Source of the DNA: an uncultured Myxococcales bacterium
GTDB taxonomy: Bacteria > Myxococcota_A > UBA9042
Direction of reading: 5' to 3'
NCBI GenBank assembly: GCA_903929795.1
Contig: CAIYWC010000137.1
Span: forward strand, 34,566 to 98,565
Length of the DNA stretch: 64,000 nt
A model generated the notes under the pieces. The model had not been told where the DNA came from and ran no database searches. It was given only the letters and a program-made list of their open reading frames with translations. The translations under genes were made by a program, and so were the position numbers. Below, in pieces: positions 28,801-36,047 of the stretch; the first letter of the stretch is position 1; each line of letters opens with the position of its first letter.

Positions 28801-29441
28801 TCGCGGGCCGGCGCGGCGGGGCACCGATTCGCGGGCACGCTGCGGCTGTCGCTGGTTTCGGTGCGGCTGCCGGAGGTCAGGAGTTCGTCCGTCCCGAGGC
28901 GGGTGGTCCGGCCGCGTTTGGCGAAGCCGCCGCGCTGAATCCAGGGACCATGCCGACGAATTTCAGCTACCAGCAGGCGCAGGCGAGCGGCTCGACGTAT
29001 GCCCAATCGCCCCAAGCGACGCTGATCGAAGCCGGCGGGGCGGCGGCGCGTCAAGCCCAAGCGGCGGCACGCGCGACGGGCCCGACCGCGTCTGCGCGCG
29101 CGACCCAAGCCGGCGCAATGGCACGTGTATTGTCCGTGACCGACGCCCCGACGGCCAACATGCTGCCGCTCGTGGCACCGGCAGCCCACGCGGTTGTAAC
29201 GGCGGCGGCGGCGAAACCGCAATCCGAGCACCTTGTGACGAGCGGGTATGGGCCGAGCCAGGGCATGTCGGCGCGGTCGCTGCAGGGCGCTGCACACAGT
29301 GATGGCGCACAAGCTTCTGGAAATAACGGCGATTCTCCGGGACACGACGCGCAGGACATCGACGCGTTGGCGGCGAAGATCGCCCGTTCCGTCCTGTTGA
29401 GGATGCAACGCGAACGGGAACGCAGGGGGCAATATGGCTAG
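25869..29441 (+). CDS. 1190-aa low-complexity Ala/Arg/Gly-rich protein of the CIS locus
   Basis: Uninterrupted ORF from GTG 25869, 5 nt after the tube stop; its stop overlaps the next start (ATGGCTAG). Helical N-terminus and charged C-terminus DIDALAAKIARSVLLRMQRERERRGQYG. Confidence 0.7.
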   Translation: MPNDRPQDAVLTLHNDVLARLAPASNALKSQAFLGSLAKAERMMNRLAGLNTAMAAFSAQAWAMATALVESPALCARLGLDARVLRLDELADLVQVVLEEEALFAADALAHPGAEPGRADSAKSSSSPRQSAHAARPSLHPARARARPPKAEALVKREVRRLLREVRSALADAAAAPDRQALGSVAPVEPGSADLSASASGARAEGQTPLVAQLSAPALERWRAATRQSSHRLDPQARAAQTTREGQWTHAGLASGRAGAGLSRALRLNEAAADLAFLATGADAADDPMGAGAAGAAAWWGRDPGVASNAAGRRTPRTAAAAGERATTAVPVTVRASDALGPAPRRGLTAAIAQAVASLRQGRAVARLAVPAAEVPAAGVVVAPTRDWAAARLAVMTPRWQRTLGAWADAAAPTPVSTVRSGLLAVGDTRGADRPVPGEAAGVRVGYRASGFRAGQLLALAPPSQGPAAHPAPAAADRAAGTPRWLAGEAHAAEGTQRAAAAGPVGLRAGALADALAARHGGDLAGGVAESLARVAGTALQPWRSAAGGYRAPQAERAVLALGAAAMEVGADAVVASPERRSAHASAARAPWAKAAAAAVSAVVAQAWQRTRRAPVAKPGHGVLELARGESAGQPTAPGARDVPQILTARPQGRTDAISAWLAAPLASPAVARGVRASSAGAWLQPGEARGSSATAMDVPHAARTPQTLVPAAVRAALAVFGERAVAPADRSVGAAYLARFLGRPAPVRQRRALADEPWTTVALADDTATEPQAAAMDAGRHAEKSLENHLAVRGEPVLRGLAALEALLAGPGAADALLGQAAERELRVNAAEQTLLAPAADAAEAAAMDLSVPTARVAPPTVAAAKVAPAWPSAQLHRFAPVGLGRGRGLLSRTRAAESAAPAALGARATNARPSGAASWTARPAVVSGATPVGYGTSALGGGELLGLGSGDVLGFFGENAAGPTALRGADALASWVAGRRGGAPIRGHAAAVAGFGAAAGGQEFVRPEAGGPAAFGEAAALNPGTMPTNFSYQQAQASGSTYAQSPQATLIEAGGAAARQAQAAARATGPTASARATQAGAMARVLSVTDAPTANMLPLVAPAAHAVVTAAAAKPQSEHLVTSGYGPSQGMSARSLQGAAHSDGAQASGNNGDSPGHDAQDIDALAAKIARSVLLRMQRERERRGQYG

Positions 29442-30105
29442 TGGAAACCCGACGGGACAGCTCGTCCGCGCCATTTTGGACTTCCACGACAAAGTGGAAA
29501 ACGGCGTCGGCTTGGCGTTCCAGTTCAATCCGACCGAGATGACGATGTCCAAGTCGTCCACGCCGGTCGCGCAAAACACCGCGAACGCCAACGCGCCGGA
29601 CCAGCAGCACGTGACGGGCGGGCCGGCGACGCTGAAATTCGGCACCGTGTGGTTTGACACGTACGAGCAGGGCGAGAGCGTTTACCTGAACTATATCAGC
29701 AAGCTGGAGCGCATGGCGCACGTCGATGAGGACCTGCACCGGCCGCCGTACGTCGTGTTCATGTGGGGCGCGAATTTTGGCTCGGTCGCCGGTCAGACAC
29801 CGACGTATGTGTGGCAACTGGCTGATTTTTCAGTGACCTACACGATGTTTTTGCCCGATGCCACGCCGGTGCGCGCGAGCTGCACGATTACGCTGAAGGA
29901 AGTGCCGCAGGAGCAGACGCAGCTGAAGAGCCCGGACACCGCGCACGTGCGGCTGCTGCAGCGCGGGGACACATTGCAGGGGCTGGCGGCGGCGGAATAC
30001 GACGACCCGGCGCAGTGGCGGCGCATCGCGGAGGCAAACGGCATCGACGATCCGCTGAGCTTGACGCCGGGACGCCGCCTGCTGATTCCGCCGATTCTCA
30101 AGTAA
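29434..30105 (+). CDS. CIS baseplate LysM-domain protein (Afp7/gp53-like)
   Basis: AFQFNPTEMTMSKSS...; C-terminal LysM-like LLQRGDTLQGLAAAEYDDPAQWRRIAEANGIDDPLSLTPGRRLLIPP. Confidence 0.82.
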   Translation: MASGNPTGQLVRAILDFHDKVENGVGLAFQFNPTEMTMSKSSTPVAQNTANANAPDQQHVTGGPATLKFGTVWFDTYEQGESVYLNYISKLERMAHVDEDLHRPPYVVFMWGANFGSVAGQTPTYVWQLADFSVTYTMFLPDATPVRASCTITLKEVPQEQTQLKSPDTAHVRLLQRGDTLQGLAAAEYDDPAQWRRIAEANGIDDPLSLTPGRRLLIPPILK

Positions 30106-30144
30106 TTTCAATACATTTGCGACACTACGGCTCAGGAGCCACCC

Positions 30145-31302
30145 ATGCCGGACCGCCATGCACCGCAGCTGCTGATCAAGATCGACGGCTCGTACTCGTT
30201 GAAGACCGACACCGGCGAGACGTTCGACTTGCGCAATGGCACGGCCATCCTGGGCGCGCACGTGGACTTGCGTTTGGACAATCCGGACATGTTCACGGTC
30301 GAGTTCAACATGAAGAAATTCGCGAAGTTCGCGCTGCTGGATGCGTTCAAGCCCGGCGCGGAGGTGTCGATTTCCATGGGCCTGACGGACGCCGCCGTGG
30401 AGCTGTGCGTGGGCGAGATCGCCTACATCGAGCCGAGCTTTGACGCGGATCTGGGCTTTCGCACGACGATTTCCGGCTACCACAAGCTGCACCGGCTGAC
30501 GCGCGGTCAGCGCTCCAAGACCTGGGGCGACGGCCTGCAGGCGACCCAGACGCCGACAACGGCGGTGAAGCAGGTCATCGACGACTCCAAGTCGCAGCAA
30601 GGCGGCGCGTCGGATTCGCTGTCGACCGGCAAGCTGTCGTCGACGACGGTGAAGCACGATTACATTCCGCAGCTGAACGTCAGTGATTTCGAGTTCTTGC
30701 GGGCGATCGGCGCGAGCCTTGAATTCAAGGCGGATCCGACGGGCAACAAAGACGTGCAGTTCATCAAGCCCGACGCCAAGGCGACGCCGGTGAGCAAGCT
30801 GTCCTGGGAGCGGCCACAACCGGGCGACAAGACGGGTGGCCTGGTGCTGGCGGTGCAGCTGCGGCTGTCGACGGTACAGCAGTATTCCGCAGTAGAAGTG
30901 CGGAGTTGGGACTTCAAGACCAAGAAGAACATCGTCGGCATCGTCAAGTCGTCGACGTACGCGTTCACGGGCGAGGCGGGCGCGGAGATGGCGGGCAAGG
31001 CGCTGTACGGCAGCGCATCGTCGGGGCGAAAGTACGTGGTTGTTGACCAACCGGTCAACTCGAAGGAAGAGGCGCAGGCGCTCGCGCAGGCACTGTTTGA
31101 CCAGTTCAGCATGGACCTGCTGACCGGCGAGCTGACCGTGCAAGGCGACCCCAAGCTGCTGCCGGGCAAGACCGTTGAACTCGTCGGGTTTGGCAAGGCG
31201 TACACGGGCGTTTACCTCATCACCGCCGCGACGCACACTTACCGGCCGTCGGAAGGCTACCGCACGACCATCAGCGTCTCGCGCAACGTCAAGGGCAACT
31301 GA
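30145..31302 (+). CDS. Tail hub protein, gpD/gp27/VgrG N-terminal-like
   Basis: 385 aa; FTVEFNMKKFAKFALLDAFKPGAEVSISMG..., FDADLGFRTTISGYHKLHRLTRGQRSKTW; ends ISVSRNVKGN with no obvious OB/beta-helix spike. Confidence 0.78.
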   Translation: MPDRHAPQLLIKIDGSYSLKTDTGETFDLRNGTAILGAHVDLRLDNPDMFTVEFNMKKFAKFALLDAFKPGAEVSISMGLTDAAVELCVGEIAYIEPSFDADLGFRTTISGYHKLHRLTRGQRSKTWGDGLQATQTPTTAVKQVIDDSKSQQGGASDSLSTGKLSSTTVKHDYIPQLNVSDFEFLRAIGASLEFKADPTGNKDVQFIKPDAKATPVSKLSWERPQPGDKTGGLVLAVQLRLSTVQQYSAVEVRSWDFKTKKNIVGIVKSSTYAFTGEAGAEMAGKALYGSASSGRKYVVVDQPVNSKEEAQALAQALFDQFSMDLLTGELTVQGDPKLLPGKTVELVGFGKAYTGVYLITAATHTYRPSEGYRTTISVSRNVKGN

Positions 31303-31314
31303 CCGATCGGTCAG
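31299..31314. promoter_or_regulatory. Perfect 16-bp palindrome CTGACCGATCGGTCAG at the hub gene stop
   Basis: Reads identically on both strands; followed by a relatively AT-rich gap. Confidence 0.35.
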
Positions 31315-31489
31315 GTCGAGGTCGTGCAAGCTTGCCGTTGGTGACGGGGCATCTTTTCCATTTATCACCTTGAAAATGCAGATAAAATCGCAAATTGCAA
31401 TGCAGCGATCTGCAGCGCCCTGGAGCCGGAGTTCGCGGCACGTTGACAGGCTGCCGCAACGCCAGCCATGCTCCGGCGCGGAGGGGAGC

Positions 31490-31687
31490 GTGCAGCCCAA
31501 CGACCTCGATCACGAAGAGCTGCTGCTGATGCTGGGCGACGTGCTGACGCAGGTCGCGTCCGGTCATGCGGACGGCCACCGCTGCCCGGTCTGCGAAAAC
31601 GCCGAGCTGGTCTGCAGCGCCGACGCCGGCAAAATAACCGTGCGCTGCCCCGGTTGTCGCCTCGACTTCGAAGGCTGGTTGGGTTGA
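31490..31687 (+). CDS. 65-aa zinc-ribbon protein in the CIS locus
   Basis: GTG start after GAGGGGAGC; CPVCENAELVCSADAGKITVRCPGC, two CxxC pairs; TGACATG junction to the next gene. Confidence 0.65.
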   Translation: MQPNDLDHEELLLMLGDVLTQVASGHADGHRCPVCENAELVCSADAGKITVRCPGCRLDFEGWLG

Positions 31688-31688
31688 C

Positions 31689-32090
31689 ATGGCGCGCAGC
31701 TTCCTCGGCAAAGGCATCGCTTTTCCCTTGCGTCTCAATGCGTTCGGCGGCATGGCCATGGCTGACGGCTCCGACAACATCGAGCAGGGCATCCGCTCGA
31801 TCCTCGGCACGGCCATCGGCGAACGCGTCATGCGCCCGCTCTTTGGCTGCCGGATTCACGACTACGTCTTCCACCCGAACTCGCCTACCACCGCGGGATT
31901 TGTGGCGTTTTACGTCCGGGAAGCGCTGGACAAGTGGGAGCCGCGCATCCGCGACGTGGAGGTGCAAGCGGCGCCGGATGGCACGCACGCGTCGCAGCTG
32001 AACGTGACGATTCGCTACAAAATCATCGCCACAAACGAGGATCGCAACCTCGTCTATCCGTTTTACCTGCGGCGTGAGCAGGATCTGTAA
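31689..32090 (+). CDS. gp25-like (GPW/gp25) baseplate wedge protein
   Basis: NIEQGIRSILGTAIGERVMRPLFGCRIHDYVFHPN; size and position typical. Confidence 0.88.
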   Translation: MARSFLGKGIAFPLRLNAFGGMAMADGSDNIEQGIRSILGTAIGERVMRPLFGCRIHDYVFHPNSPTTAGFVAFYVREALDKWEPRIRDVEVQAAPDGTHASQLNVTIRYKIIATNEDRNLVYPFYLRREQDL

Positions 32091-32105
32091 CCGGCCGGAG
32101 GGCAC

Positions 32106-35100
32106 ATGATCCCGAGTCCCAACCTAGACGACCGGACATTTGACGACATCGTCCAGGAAGCGATCCGCCTGATTCCGCAGTATTGCCCGGAGTGGACCAA
32201 CCACAATCCGTCGGATCCGGGGATCGCGCTGATCGAACTGTTCGCCTGGATGACCGAGATGACGCTGTATCGGCTGAACCGCGTGCCGGAGAAGAATTAC
32301 CTGGCGTTCCTTGAGCTGATGGGCGTGACGCTGGCGCCGCCGCAGCCGGCGCGGACGGTGCTGCAGTTTGCGATTCATCCCAAGGCGGATCGCGTGGTTG
32401 TGCCCGCGGGCACGCGCGTGGCGACCAAGCCGGGCCAGGACGGCAGCTCCGTGACGTTCGAGACGGACCACGAGATCACGGTCACGAACAACCAGCTGGT
32501 GAAGTGCCTGAGCCAGCACCATGACACGTTTTCCGACAACACGGCGCTGTTGGGCCGCAAGCGCGAAGGCGTCCCGATTTGGGCCGGTGTGCGCGCGCTG
32601 GAGCGGTTCCTGTACGTGTCGGACGCGCGGCTGGCGGCGTTCAACGAGTCCTCGATCCTGACGCTGCGGACGACGGCGCCGGCGGACGCGCAGACGCCGC
32701 TGTGCCGGATGCTGGAGTGGGAGTATTTTGACGGAGAACGGTGGCGTGAGCTGCAGCAGCCGTCGATCGACACGGACGCCGATCAGATCGCGCTGATCGG
32801 CCCGCTGGTGCCGCCGGGCGTGACCACGGTCGCCGAGCACGAGGGGCTCTGGCTGCGCGGCAAGCTGGCGGAGGTGCCGGCCAGCGCGGCGCAGACCGCC
32901 TGCGACGTGGTGCGGATGCGGCTGGAGCTGACCGGCGAGGGCGAGCAGGCGGAGCTGGCCTACTGCGTGCTGGACAGCGGGACGCAGTTTCGTCTGGACC
33001 TGGAACGCCACGTGCAGCCGTTTGGCAAGGAGCCCGCGCAGGATTTCGCGCTGTACCTGCTGTGCGAGCGCGTGCTGGGCCACGTGGATGCGGAGGTGCG
33101 GATCGACATCGAGATCGCCGACCCGTCCGTGGTGGAAGCGCCGCAGGCGAGCAAGGAATTGGTTATCGCGTGGGAATACTGGAGCGGTAAGCGCTGGAAA
33201 TTGCTAGGCAAATCCGGAATTGGCGAGTTTGACGAAGAGGACGCCGGCCTGGATTTTCGCGACGAGACGCGCTGCCTGACGAACTCGGGGCCGATTGCGT
33301 TCCGGCGGCCCAAGGACCTGCGATCGCTGGATTTTGGCGGCAAGGAAGGGCCGTGGATCCGCGCGCGCATTGAGCGCGGCGACTATGGCGCGCGCGGCAC
33401 GTACGAGCTGGAAAACGACCGATGGATGTGGAAAAACCCGCGGCCGCTGCGTCCGCCGACGTTGAAGAGCGTGGCGCTGCGGTTCGCGGAGCAGGAGCAC
33501 GCTTTTGACAAGGTGGTTGCGTACAACGATTTTGTCTACACGGACTTGACCGCGCAGGCGTCCGAACCGTTGAAGCCGTTCGTCGCGTTCACGCCGGTGA
33601 GCGAGGAGAGCCCGACCTTGTACCTCGGCTTTCGCGACCCGTTTTCCAATGAACGGCACCTGCTGTGGATGGATCTGGCCGACGGCGAAGGCAACGTCCG
33701 CAACTTGCGCGCGGGCGCGGGGAGCACGGCGCGGCACTTGGCGCAGTCGAACGCGGAGCAGCTGATCGCCTGGGAGTTCTGGAATGGCCGGGAATGGGCG
33801 GCGCTGAACGCGCGGGACCAGACGTGGGGCTTTGCGCAATCGGGGTTTCTGGAATTCGTCGGGCCCAAGGACCACCGCGCGAACAAGCGCTATGGCGAGA
33901 ACCTGTACTGGCTGCGGGCGCGGCTGGAGTTTGGCGGCTACGACGAGCTGCCCCTGTTGCGCGACGTGGTGCTGAACGCAGCGACGGCGTCGAACCTGAC
34001 GACGTATGGCGACACCGCGCTGGGCTCGTCCAACGGTACGCCGAACCAGGGCTTTCGGTTCGTGCGCGGCCCGGTGCTGCCCGGCGAGGAAATCTGGGTG
34101 CGCGAGCGCGAGCGGCCAACGGGCGTGGATTTGGACGCGCTGAAGACGGCGTTTGGCGAAAGCGCGGTGCAGGACGTCGGGCAGCCCGACGGCGGTGGAC
34201 CCGGCGAAGGCGTGCTGGTGCGCTGGCAGCAGGTCGACAGCCTGTACGAGTCGGCGGGCAACGCGCGGCACTACGTCAAGGACATCGTGAACAACGAGAT
34301 CCGTTTTGGCGACGGAATTCATGGACTTGTGCCGCCAAAAGGCGACCGCAACATCCTGTGCAAGCGCTACCAGGTCGGCGGCGGCGAGGAAGGCAACGTG
34401 CCGGCGGAGAGCTTGACCGTGCTGCTGCAGGCGGTGCCGTACGTGGAAAAAGTGCGCAATCTGCACGCTGGCGCGGGCGGTTGCAACCTGGAGACCGTGG
34501 AGCAGGCCAAGCGGCGCGGGCCCCACAGCTTGAAAGCGCGGGGCCGGGCGGTGACGGCGGAGGATTTTGAGTGGCTGGCGCTGGAGGCGTCGAACTCGGT
34601 CGCGCGCGTGTGTGCGCTGCCGACGCCCGAGCGCGAGGGCGAAGTGACGTTGGTAGTTGTGCCGAAAGTCGCTGAAAATCATCCGGATTTTCTGGAGAAG
34701 CCGATCCCGTCGACCGAGCTGCTGCGGCGCGTGCGCCACCATCTGGCCGATCGCAAGCTGCTGTCGACCGTGCTGAACGTGCGGCGGCCGGCGTTTCGCG
34801 AGCTGTCGGTGCAGGTGGACATCATCGTGCTGCAATCCGCCGGATCGGAGCGGGTCAAGCGCGAAATCCAGCGGCGGGTGCGCTGGTTTTTGCATCCACT
34901 CAAGGGCGGCCGCGACGGCAAAGGTTGGCCATTTGGCCGGCCGGTGTACCGCGTGGACCTGTACCACGTGATTGAGGACGTCCCGGGCGTCGATTTCGTG
35001 GATCGCGTGCGGCTTTTGGACGAATCGTCCAAGCTGGAAGTGGAGCAGTTCAAGGTCGCGCCGGGCGAGCTTGTGCATTGCGTGCGGGTGGACGTGGTCG

Positions 35101-35126
35101 AGAAGGCGCACGAGCGAATCGTCTAA
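32106..35126 (+). CDS. Large baseplate assembly protein (gpJ/Afp11-like)
   Basis: MIPSPNLDDRTFDDIVQEAIRLIPQYCPEWTNHNPSDPGIALIELFAWMTEMTLYRLNRVPEKNYLAFLELMGV, typical start of this family. Confidence 0.88.
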   Translation: MIPSPNLDDRTFDDIVQEAIRLIPQYCPEWTNHNPSDPGIALIELFAWMTEMTLYRLNRVPEKNYLAFLELMGVTLAPPQPARTVLQFAIHPKADRVVVPAGTRVATKPGQDGSSVTFETDHEITVTNNQLVKCLSQHHDTFSDNTALLGRKREGVPIWAGVRALERFLYVSDARLAAFNESSILTLRTTAPADAQTPLCRMLEWEYFDGERWRELQQPSIDTDADQIALIGPLVPPGVTTVAEHEGLWLRGKLAEVPASAAQTACDVVRMRLELTGEGEQAELAYCVLDSGTQFRLDLERHVQPFGKEPAQDFALYLLCERVLGHVDAEVRIDIEIADPSVVEAPQASKELVIAWEYWSGKRWKLLGKSGIGEFDEEDAGLDFRDETRCLTNSGPIAFRRPKDLRSLDFGGKEGPWIRARIERGDYGARGTYELENDRWMWKNPRPLRPPTLKSVALRFAEQEHAFDKVVAYNDFVYTDLTAQASEPLKPFVAFTPVSEESPTLYLGFRDPFSNERHLLWMDLADGEGNVRNLRAGAGSTARHLAQSNAEQLIAWEFWNGREWAALNARDQTWGFAQSGFLEFVGPKDHRANKRYGENLYWLRARLEFGGYDELPLLRDVVLNAATASNLTTYGDTALGSSNGTPNQGFRFVRGPVLPGEEIWVRERERPTGVDLDALKTAFGESAVQDVGQPDGGGPGEGVLVRWQQVDSLYESAGNARHYVKDIVNNEIRFGDGIHGLVPPKGDRNILCKRYQVGGGEEGNVPAESLTVLLQAVPYVEKVRNLHAGAGGCNLETVEQAKRRGPHSLKARGRAVTAEDFEWLALEASNSVARVCALPTPEREGEVTLVVVPKVAENHPDFLEKPIPSTELLRRVRHHLADRKLLSTVLNVRRPAFRELSVQVDIIVLQSAGSERVKREIQRRVRWFLHPLKGGRDGKGWPFGRPVYRVDLYHVIEDVPGVDFVDRVRLLDESSKLEVEQFKVAPGELVHCVRVDVVEKAHERIV

Positions 35127-35141
35127 GGAGTTTGCGTAGTT

Positions 35142-36023
35142 ATGGTCGATTCTGGCAACATGCGCAGCGCGCGGCAGGCGGAACGGCGGGGCCGCAAGGT
35201 CATCGTGCCGGAACTGACCGGCATGCGGCTGCGTGACGCGCAAATCGTGATTGCCCAAGCCGGTTTTGCCAACGCCGACGGCCAGCCGAACGTGCAGGTT
35301 CGCTACGTCGAGGCGTACGCCGAGGATTTTCAGGTCGTCGCGCAGTCGCCGATCCGCGGCCAATTGGTCGACGGCGCGGCGCCGATCGCGCTGCAGGTTG
35401 CGCGCAAAAGCTGGAGCCGGTTCCTGCCGCAGTTGTATTCGGTGGCCAACGAGGAAAACGCGCTTCTGCAGCAATTCCTATGGATGTTCCAACAGATCCA
35501 TGACAAGACCTCGGAGACGATCGACCGCGTGCCGGCCCTGCTGCGGCCGCTGGAGACCGACGCGCAGTACCTCCCGTGGCTGGGCTCCTGGCTGGCGCTG
35601 CATCTGGAAACCGACTGGACCGAGGCGCAAAAGCGCCAGTGGCTGCGGGTGGCGCCGGCGCTTTACAGCCAGCGCGGCACCAAGCACGCCCTGGCGACGC
35701 TGCTGCGGATGTACCTGGGCTTTGACGCCGAGATTCGCGAAAACGTCTGGCCTTTCGAGCCGTTCCGCGTGGGCGTGGCGTCGGAGATCGGCGTGTCGTC
35801 GACGATCCTGCCGCCGCTGAACCTGGCGCACTGCTTTGTCGTGCACCTGCCGGTGCCGGACAGCCACTTTTCCAACGAGCAAATCGTGCGGATTCACCGC
35901 GTGATTCTGGCCGAAAAGCCAGCGCATACGCTATATTACTTGACTTTTGCCCATGCCGACACGGTGGAGGACGGTTCGCCGTTTCTGACCATCGGCGATG
36001 ACGCCCTGAGCGCCGACAGTTAA
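35142..36023 (+). CDS. gpI/Afp12-like tail protein with an N-terminal PASTA domain
   Basis: PASTA-like KVIVPELTGMRLRDAQIVIAQAGFANADGQPNVQVRYVEAYAEDFQVVAQSPIRGQLVDGAAPIALQVA, then gpI-like FLPQLYSVANEENALLQQFLWMFQQIHDKTSETIDRVPALLRPLETDAQYLPWLGSWLAL. Confidence 0.8.
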   Translation: MVDSGNMRSARQAERRGRKVIVPELTGMRLRDAQIVIAQAGFANADGQPNVQVRYVEAYAEDFQVVAQSPIRGQLVDGAAPIALQVARKSWSRFLPQLYSVANEENALLQQFLWMFQQIHDKTSETIDRVPALLRPLETDAQYLPWLGSWLALHLETDWTEAQKRQWLRVAPALYSQRGTKHALATLLRMYLGFDAEIRENVWPFEPFRVGVASEIGVSSTILPPLNLAHCFVVHLPVPDSHFSNEQIVRIHRVILAEKPAHTLYYLTFAHADTVEDGSPFLTIGDDALSADS

Positions 36024-36047
36024 CCCGACGTAGCCTGCGAGGATGCG

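Noticed and set aside
26452-28824. Alternative-frame and minus-strand ORFs overlapping the 1190-aa ORF
   Set aside because: Several long frames are open because of extreme GC content; the GTG-started plus frame fits gene spacing and overlap with its neighbours, so it is preferred, with some residual doubt.
33204-35474. 756-aa minus-strand ORF opposite gpJ
   Set aside because: Antisense to a recognisable baseplate gene; low-complexity shadow ORF.
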